Shown here: positions 59,087-64,000 of the stretch, in pieces | Layout: each line of letters begins with the position of its first letter | How positions within the stretch are numbered: the stretch's first letter is position 1 | Source of the DNA: Microbacterium sp. | GTDB taxonomy: Bacteria; Actinomycetota; Actinomycetes; Actinomycetales; Microbacteriaceae | Direction: 5' to 3' | DNA: 64,000 nt | NCBI RefSeq assembly: GCF_031178445.1 | Contig: NZ_JAPSIY010000002.1 | Coordinates: forward strand, 62,001-126,000 | Translations under genes and position numbers: made by a program | Notes under the pieces: model-generated | What the model saw: only the letters and a program-made list of their open reading frames with translations | Database searches by the model: none | What the model was told of the DNA's origin: nothing

Positions 59087-60837
59087 CACTCCACCTCGTG
59101 GCCGAGGTCGGGCCGCGCCAGGAAGCGCGCGGTGGCATCCGTCGCCGCCTCGAGTTCGACGATGACGACCTGGTTGGCCCCCTCCCGGGTCGCAGGCGCC
59201 GGCACGTACAAGGTGCGCTGCGGGCCGCGGCGCCAGTAGCGGCCGAGGAAGAAGCCGTTGACCCAAGCGTATCCCTTGCCCCAGCCGGCCGTGTCGAGGA
59301 AGAGATCGGCGGGCTCATCGAGATCGAAGGAAGCGCGCAGGCCCACCGGGCCGACGGCCCGGCCGCTCGTGATCGCGGAAGCGACTGCGGCCTCCGACAC
59401 CGCGGTGCCGAGTGCCGCGACGTCGAACGTGCGCACGCGCCAGGGGCCGTCGAGCGCCCGGCCATCGAGCAGTGGAGCGCCGATGAGCCCCTTCGCCTCG
59501 CCGATCTTCCGGTCGTAGTTGACCCGGCCCGTCTCCTCGACGAGCAGACGCAGACGCTTCCCCGCAGGCAGGGCGAGTGACAGGTCGCCGATCGTGCGCT
59601 GCAGACGACCGGCCGCGGCGCCGTCGCGTTCGATCCAGGCGTAATCGCGGACCTCGGCCTCCAGCACGCCCGATCCCGCCGCATCCGTCTGGTACTCCAC
59701 CAGCACGACGTCGGAGCCGAGCTCGTCCATGGTCGGCGGAGTCGTGAACTCGCCGCGGTCGGTCGCGACCAGCTCCAGCGGATCGGCGACCGCCTCGAAG
59801 ACGGCTCGCGGCGTCGGTGCCTGCACAGGTTCGATCACAGGCAGGTCGGGCACAGGGGCGTGCTTGGCGATCACCTCACGGAAGGCGTGGAACTTCTCGG
59901 TGAGGTCGCCGGACTCGCTGATGGGGGAGTCGTAGTCGTAGCTGGTGACCATCGGCAGGTACCGGCCGGAGTCGTTCGCGCCCGCCGTCAGCCCGAAGTT
60001 CGTGCCGCCGTGCACCATGTAGATGTTCACCGACGCACCGGCCGTCAGGAGCCTGTCCAGGTCGGCCGCGCTGTCGGCGAAGGTCGTCGTGTGATGCTTC
60101 TCGCCCCAGTGATCGAACCACCCGCACCAGAATTCCATGCACATCAGCGGGCCGGTCGGCTGGAACGCGCGCAGGGTGGCCAGACGCTCGTCGATTCGTC
60201 CGCCGAAGGAGCCGGTCTTGTGCAGCTCAGGGTGCGAGCCGTTCTCCAGCATGTGCGGGATCGGCTGGTCGACCTGCGTGAGCGGGACGGTGATGCCGTT
60301 GTCGCGGGTGACGCGCACGAGCGCCTCGAGATAGTCCTTGTCGGCGCCGTACGCACCGTACTCGTTCTCGATCTGCACGAGGATGACGCTGCCGCCGCGA
60401 TCGATCTGGCGCGGCGCGACGATGGCGTTGATCTTCTCGAGATAACCGGTCACCTCGGCGAGGTAGGCCGGGTCGCTGCTGCGCAACCGCATGCTCTTGT
60501 CCGTCGTCAGCCAGGTGGGCAGCCCGCCGTTGTGCCATTCAGCGCAGACGTACGGGCCAGGGCGCACGATGGCGTGCATTCCCTCCTCTGCGACGATGTC
60601 GAGGAACCGGCCGAGGTCGACATCCCCGTCCGCGCGCCACTGGCCTCTCACCGGCTCGTGGGCGTTCCACGCGACGTAGGTCTCGATGGCGTTCAGACCC
60701 ATCAGACGCGCCTTGCGGATGCGGTCGCGCCACAGGTCGGGATGGATGCGGGGGTAGTGCATGGCGCCGGAGATGATGCGGTGCGGGTCGCCGTCGAGGA
60801 GGAAGTCGGTCTCGCCGATCGCGAAGCGGGAGGTCAT
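59086..60837 (-). CDS. GH35 beta-galactosidase
   Basis: This 583-residue intracellular enzyme has all GH35 signatures: ISGAMHYPRIHPDLWRDRI, RPGPYVCAEWHNGGLPTWL, acid/base Glu in VQIENEYGAYG, and nucleophile Glu in CMEFWCGWFDHWG. NIYMVHGGTNFG and a jelly-roll C-terminal domain (YAWVNGFFLGRYWRRGPQRT) follow. It is first in a three-gene operon with the serine hydrolase and the second GH35, under a LacI-type operator at 60853. Confidence 0.94.
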   Translation of the reverse strand: MTSRFAIGETDFLLDGDPHRIISGAMHYPRIHPDLWRDRIRKARLMGLNAIETYVAWNAHEPVRGQWRADGDVDLGRFLDIVAEEGMHAIVRPGPYVCAEWHNGGLPTWLTTDKSMRLRSSDPAYLAEVTGYLEKINAIVAPRQIDRGGSVILVQIENEYGAYGADKDYLEALVRVTRDNGITVPLTQVDQPIPHMLENGSHPELHKTGSFGGRIDERLATLRAFQPTGPLMCMEFWCGWFDHWGEKHHTTTFADSAADLDRLLTAGASVNIYMVHGGTNFGLTAGANDSGRYLPMVTSYDYDSPISESGDLTEKFHAFREVIAKHAPVPDLPVIEPVQAPTPRAVFEAVADPLELVATDRGEFTTPPTMDELGSDVVLVEYQTDAAGSGVLEAEVRDYAWIERDGAAAGRLQRTIGDLSLALPAGKRLRLLVEETGRVNYDRKIGEAKGLIGAPLLDGRALDGPWRVRTFDVAALGTAVSEAAVASAITSGRAVGPVGLRASFDLDEPADLFLDTAGWGKGYAWVNGFFLGRYWRRGPQRTLYVPAPATREGANQVVIVELEAATDATARFLARPDLGHEVE

Positions 60838-60852
60838 CTCCCCAGCGTATCG

Positions 60853-60864
60853 GAAAGCGCTTTC
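60853..60864 (-). promoter_or_regulatory. LacI-type operator before the GH35 operon
   Basis: GAAAGCGCTTTC is a perfect 12-base palindrome, 15 bases upstream of the GH35 ATG and inside a 40-base gap after the enolase gene. It matches the operators at 50343 and 54404. Confidence 0.65.
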
Positions 60865-60877
60865 TGGTGCGCCCGTG

Positions 60878-61960
60878 TCACGCGAAGCGGATGCCGAGCC
60901 CGAGGTGCGGCGCCTCGGCCAGTCGGCCGTCGCGGACGATCACGGGCGACGGGGCGGTCAGGGCGCCGAGCTCGGCGAACCCCGCGTCCTCGACGACCTC
61001 CGCCCACGGCTCTGCGATCTCGCCCGGCAGCGTCAGGGCGAGCTGCCCGGAGAGCTCCGGCAGCAGATGCGGATGCAGGGCGACGCCGTGCTGCCGGGCG
61101 AGCTCTGCGATGCGCAGGAGTGGTGTGACGCCGCCCACCCGGACGACGTTTGGCTGCACGATCTGCGCCGCGCCCGCTCGCAGGAACTCGCCAAAGCGGT
61201 GCAGCGTGTGCAGATTCTCGCCCAAGGCGATCGGCACACCGCTGGAAGTCCTCAGGCGGCGCGCCAGCTCTGTGTGGCCGGCCAGGTTGTCGGCGCGCAG
61301 CGGCTCCTCGATCCAGGCGAGGTCGCACGCGGCGAGAGTCTCGATCGACCGGGTCGCCCGATCGAGATCCCAGCGCTGATTGGCGTCGATCATCAGCTCC
61401 CGGTCGGGCCCGAGGGCCTCTCGCACGGCGGCGACCCGCTCGAGGTCCTCCTCGAGCGAGGGCTTCCCCACTTTGATCTTCACAGCCCGGAACCCGGCAT
61501 CCACCCAGCGCTGCACCTGAGCGACCAGCTCGTCGAGCGAGTAATGCAGATTGACGCCCGACCCGTACGCGCGCATGGATTCTCGGCGTCGCCCGAGCAG
61601 TGAGGACAGCGAAGAAGATGCCGAGCGGGCCTCCGCATCCCACAGGGCCAGGTCGAGACCGGCCAGGGCGATCGTCGTGACGCCCCCGCCGCCGGCCTCG
61701 TGCAGATGTTCCCAGAGTGCTTGCCACTCCACGCCGGGAACGGCAGAGCGGCCCACAGCGGCCGCGGTGATGTCGTGCGCGAGCAGCGCATGCACGGCCT
61801 CGGCCCCGATCTGGGGCGTCCACGAGAAACCCCATCCTTCGGCGCCGTCGGAGCGTGCCACATGCGTCGCGATCACTCCGACCGAGGTGACGTCCGCTGC
61901 CCACGGGCGCGTCAAGGGCACGCGCAGCAGGCGGGCGTTTAGGCGGCGGATCGTGATCAC
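60878..61960 (-). CDS. Mandelate racemase/enolase-superfamily sugar-acid dehydratase or cycloisomerase
   Basis: This 360-residue enolase-superfamily enzyme has the lysine pair KIKVG, metal ligands in LMIDANQRWD, WIEEPL and LGENL, and a histidine in GVALHPHLLPE. The set matches acid-sugar dehydratases. With KdgD and an NAD-dependent dehydrogenase it would supply the middle step of an oxidative uronate pathway, either as galactarate-type dehydratase or galactarolactone cycloisomerase. The GTG start overlaps the kdgD stop by 4 bases. Confidence 0.82.
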   Translation of the reverse strand: MITIRRLNARLLRVPLTRPWAADVTSVGVIATHVARSDGAEGWGFSWTPQIGAEAVHALLAHDITAAAVGRSAVPGVEWQALWEHLHEAGGGGVTTIALAGLDLALWDAEARSASSSLSSLLGRRRESMRAYGSGVNLHYSLDELVAQVQRWVDAGFRAVKIKVGKPSLEEDLERVAAVREALGPDRELMIDANQRWDLDRATRSIETLAACDLAWIEEPLRADNLAGHTELARRLRTSSGVPIALGENLHTLHRFGEFLRAGAAQIVQPNVVRVGGVTPLLRIAELARQHGVALHPHLLPELSGQLALTLPGEIAEPWAEVVEDAGFAELGALTAPSPVIVRDGRLAEAPHLGLGIRFA

Positions 61961-62856
61961 AGCAGAGCGCGTCCTGCCTCGAGGATCTCGGCGAGGCGCG
62001 TCTCCTGAGAGGGGGTCGGGTCGACGAGCGGGGCGCGCACGGACCCGACCGGGAGTCCCCGCAGTCGCAGACCGGCCTTGATCAGCGAGACCCCGAACCC
62101 CGGGGTCTCGTCACGCAGCGCGACCAGCGGGCGGTAGAAGCCGTCGAGCAGCTCGATCCTTCGCACCTCGTCGCCGTCGACGTACGCGCGGTGGTAGGCG
62201 CTCGCCACTTCGGGGATCATCGCGAACGCGGCCGAGGAGTACAGCGGGATGCCGATGCCGCGGTACGCGGCCTGCGTGAGCTCGGCGGTGAGCAGCCCGT
62301 TGAAGAACGCGAAGTCGTCGCGGCCCTCCTCGGCGACCGCGCGCACGATCAGCTGCGCCGTGCCGATGTCGCCCGTGCCGTCCTTGAAGCCGATCACGCG
62401 GGGGTTCTGCGCGAGACGTCGCATGGTCTGCACCGTGTATTGCGCGCTGCCGCGGTGGTAGACGATGACGGGCAGCCCGCACGATGCGGCGATCTGCGCG
62501 ACGTAGGAGATGAGACCGTCCTGCGTGCCGCCGACCAGGTAAGGGGGCAGCACGAGCAGGCCGTCGGCTCCGGCATCCGCGGCAGCCTTCGCGACCTCGA
62601 CCGCGTGTGCGAGGGCGCCGCCGGTTCCGGCGATCACCGGCACCCGTCGGTCGACCGCGGCCGTGGCGGTGCTGACGACGGATGCCGCTTCCCGCGCCGA
62701 CAGCGCGTGGAACTCCCCGGTGCCGCAGGCGGGGAAGACACCGCCTGCGCCCGACGCGACCCCGTCGGCGACGTGCTGAGCGAGCACGTCATGATCGATC
62801 GTGCCGTCGGCGGAATACGGCGTCACAGGGAAGAAGAGGATGCCGTCGAAGTTCAT
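61957..62856 (-). CDS. kdgD: 5-dehydro-4-deoxyglucarate dehydratase (DHDPS family)
   Basis: This 299-residue DapA-superfamily aldolase/dehydratase has GVFPACGTGEFHALS near residue 40, the Tyr in PVIVYHRG, and the Schiff-base lysine in VIGFKDGTGD. The FPACGTGEF form is characteristic of KdgD. It converts 5-keto-4-deoxyglucarate to 2-oxoglutarate semialdehyde with loss of CO2 and water, the exit step of glucarate/galactarate catabolism. It overlaps both neighbours by 4 bases. Confidence 0.85.
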   Translation of the reverse strand: MNFDGILFFPVTPYSADGTIDHDVLAQHVADGVASGAGGVFPACGTGEFHALSAREAASVVSTATAAVDRRVPVIAGTGGALAHAVEVAKAAADAGADGLLVLPPYLVGGTQDGLISYVAQIAASCGLPVIVYHRGSAQYTVQTMRRLAQNPRVIGFKDGTGDIGTAQLIVRAVAEEGRDDFAFFNGLLTAELTQAAYRGIGIPLYSSAAFAMIPEVASAYHRAYVDGDEVRRIELLDGFYRPLVALRDETPGFGVSLIKAGLRLRGLPVGSVRAPLVDPTPSQETRLAEILEAGRALL

Positions 62857-63776
62857 GTCGGTGCTCCCCGGGTCTGGATGTGCGGGTGGGATGAGAGCGC
62901 GGTGCGCCAGGAGTGCGCGGGGCGCCAGCCGAGCAGGCGGTGCGCCTTCGCATTCGAGAACGCCGGCGAGGAGCCCGTGAGCACCGCCGCGAGCTCCTCG
63001 CTTCCCGGCAGGAATCGAGGGATGAGCTCGGCCAGCGGCTCGCGAGCGAGTGCGTCGTCGGCACCGACGAAGAACGTCTCTCCGTCAGGGATCTCGGGCA
63101 TCGCCTGCAGCAGCGCGTCGGCGAAGCCGGCGACGTCACGAGCGTCGACATAGTTGAACAGCGCCGGCGCCGAGAGCGCAGGGTTGTCCAGACGTTCCCG
63201 CACGGTGTGGCCCTGCTGAGTCGGGGCGCCGCTCCACTCCTCGGGAGCGATCACGTAGCACGGGCGGAAGACGGCGTAGCGGGTGTCGCCGCCCTGACGC
63301 CGCAGCATCGCGACGGTCTGCTCGATGAGGAGCTTCGACAGCGCGTACGCGTGGTGGGGTTTCGGGGCGGTCCGCTCGTCGAGCGGGAAGCGGTCGGGCA
63401 GCCAGCCCGGCGCGCCGTATCCGAGAACGGTGGGGCTGGAGGCGGCGACGACGCGGCCGATGCCCGCGCGTGCCGCGCCGCCGAGCACGCTCATGGCGAG
63501 CGCGGCGTTGGTGCGCAGTATGACGTCCTCGGCAGCGCTGAACGGCACCGCGATGCCGGCGAGATGGATGATCGCATCGGCCCTGGCCTCGCCGAGCGCG
63601 CGAGCCGTGGCATCCGCATCCGTCAGGTCGATCACCACCTGCTGCGCGTCGGCGAACTGTGGGGAGTCGGAGATCGCACGGTCGAAGGAGACGACGTCGT
63701 ACCCGCGTCGGGCGAGACCGGCCACCAGGCTGCGTCCAAGGCGTCCGGCACCGCCCGTGACGACGACGCGGCTCAT
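62853..63776 (-). CDS. NAD-dependent epimerase/dehydrogenase, possible uronate dehydrogenase
   Basis: This 307-residue extended SDR has the loop VTGGAGRLGRSLVAGL, IIHLAGIAVPF, Ser in AASSPTVLGYG and the catalytic YALSK. Uronate dehydrogenase (Udh) is of this family, and the position in an operon with KdgD and an acid-sugar enolase makes oxidation of D-galacturonate a reasonable guess. A sugar epimerase role is the alternative. The ATG overlaps the preceding stop by 4 bases. Confidence 0.75.
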   Translation of the reverse strand: MSRVVVTGGAGRLGRSLVAGLARRGYDVVSFDRAISDSPQFADAQQVVIDLTDADATARALGEARADAIIHLAGIAVPFSAAEDVILRTNAALAMSVLGGAARAGIGRVVAASSPTVLGYGAPGWLPDRFPLDERTAPKPHHAYALSKLLIEQTVAMLRRQGGDTRYAVFRPCYVIAPEEWSGAPTQQGHTVRERLDNPALSAPALFNYVDARDVAGFADALLQAMPEIPDGETFFVGADDALAREPLAELIPRFLPGSEELAAVLTGSSPAFSNAKAHRLLGWRPAHSWRTALSSHPHIQTRGAPT

Positions 63777-64000
63777 CGTGCGGCAGGACCCTGCAGCAAG
63801 CGGACGCCGAGGTCGGCGACCTGTACCGGCAGACCGGTCTCCAGCGAGCGGTTGCCGGCGATACCGACGGCGATCGAGCGGATGCCATCGCTCCAGTCCG
63901 CGGGGCGCGAGAGCGGGTCGTCGCTCGGGCCGATGAAGACGTCGTTCAGTAGCAGTGCGTCACCACCGCCATGACCGCCGGTACCGCTGACGATGGGCAC
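63773..64000 (-). CDS. Gfo/Idh/MocA-family oxidoreductase, C-terminal end (5' truncated by window)
   Basis: The last 76 codons of a larger gene whose start lies beyond position 64000. SGTGGHGGGDALLLNDVF, then PADWSDGIRSIAVGIAGNRS, is typical of the C-terminal domain of Gfo/Idh/MocA dehydrogenases. It is the upstream member of the sugar-acid operon and overlaps the SDR start by 4 bases. Confidence 0.8.
   Translation of the reverse strand: MPIVSGTGGHGGGDALLLNDVFIGPSDDPLSRPADWSDGIRSIAVGIAGNRSLETGLPVQVADLGVRLLQGPAAR

Overview
The window is high-G+C DNA from an actinobacterium, most likely Microbacterium or a close relative in the Microbacteriaceae. The evidence is the codon use, frequent GTG starts, ATGA/GTGA gene overlaps, TAGACT-like -10 boxes placed at or just before start codons, and the lysS - marP - DUF4192 - cardiolipin synthase block. 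I saw no insertion sequence, prophage or CRISPR array. The assignment to a genus is inference.

Region 1 (1-18.7 kb). After the end of a PH-domain protein and a DUF2520 Rossmann protein comes a 17.5 kb locus of two divergent operons, which meet at about 7.95 kb. The leftward operon encodes a GNAT acyltransferase, a SIS-domain protein without an HTH, an N-succinylamino-acid racemase/OSBS-type enolase, a class IV aminotransferase, a dipeptidase fused to a class I glutamine amidotransferase, and a class C-type serine hydrolase. The rightward operon encodes an M20 deacylase/peptidase, a complete Dpp/Opp-type peptide ABC importer, an S66 LD-carboxypeptidase, two cytoplasmic class A beta-lactamase-fold proteins and a C45 Ntn hydrolase. 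GNAT + racemase + M20 is the gene set of the known irreversible D- to L-amino-acid conversion by N-succinylation. The whole locus therefore looks like an import and digestion system for D-amino-acid-containing peptides, and it is the best candidate here for an undescribed system.

Region 2 (18.7-36.2 kb) is mostly housekeeping. It holds a secreted GH20 hexosaminidase with a divergent LacI regulator, a DUF2207 membrane protein, lysS, a MarP-like membrane protease, a DUF4192 protein, a tiny membrane protein, cardiolipin synthase, a lipoprotein with an internal duplication, a diacylglycerol kinase-family lipid kinase, serS, a HAD phosphatase, tRNA-Ser(TGA), an LCP-family cell-wall ligase and tRNA-Ser(GCT). 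The last tRNA is followed by two tandem 188-bp units, each ending in a copy of the tRNA 3' end.

Region 3 (36.2-43.8 kb) has a TetR-controlled glycoside operon (MFS transporter, GH3 beta-glucosidase, SDR, HSL-type esterase), a VOC protein, a 60-residue protein and a second alpha/beta hydrolase.

Region 4 (43.8-64 kb) looks like a utilisation locus for rhamnogalacturonan-I, the rhamnose-rich part of pectin. It contains an L-rhamnose operon (mutarotase, isomerase, transporter, bifunctional aldolase/dehydrogenase, rhamnulokinase), a Tat-exported PL4 rhamnogalacturonan lyase, a GH29 fucosidase, a lone sugar-binding lipoprotein, two GH35 beta-galactosidases separated by a serine hydrolase, and a sugar-acid operon (enolase-superfamily dehydratase/cycloisomerase, KdgD, NAD-dependent dehydrogenase, end of a Gfo/Idh/MocA oxidoreductase). 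Several of these promoters carry the same LacI-type palindrome (GAAAGCGYTTTC), so one LacI regulator outside the window probably controls them together.
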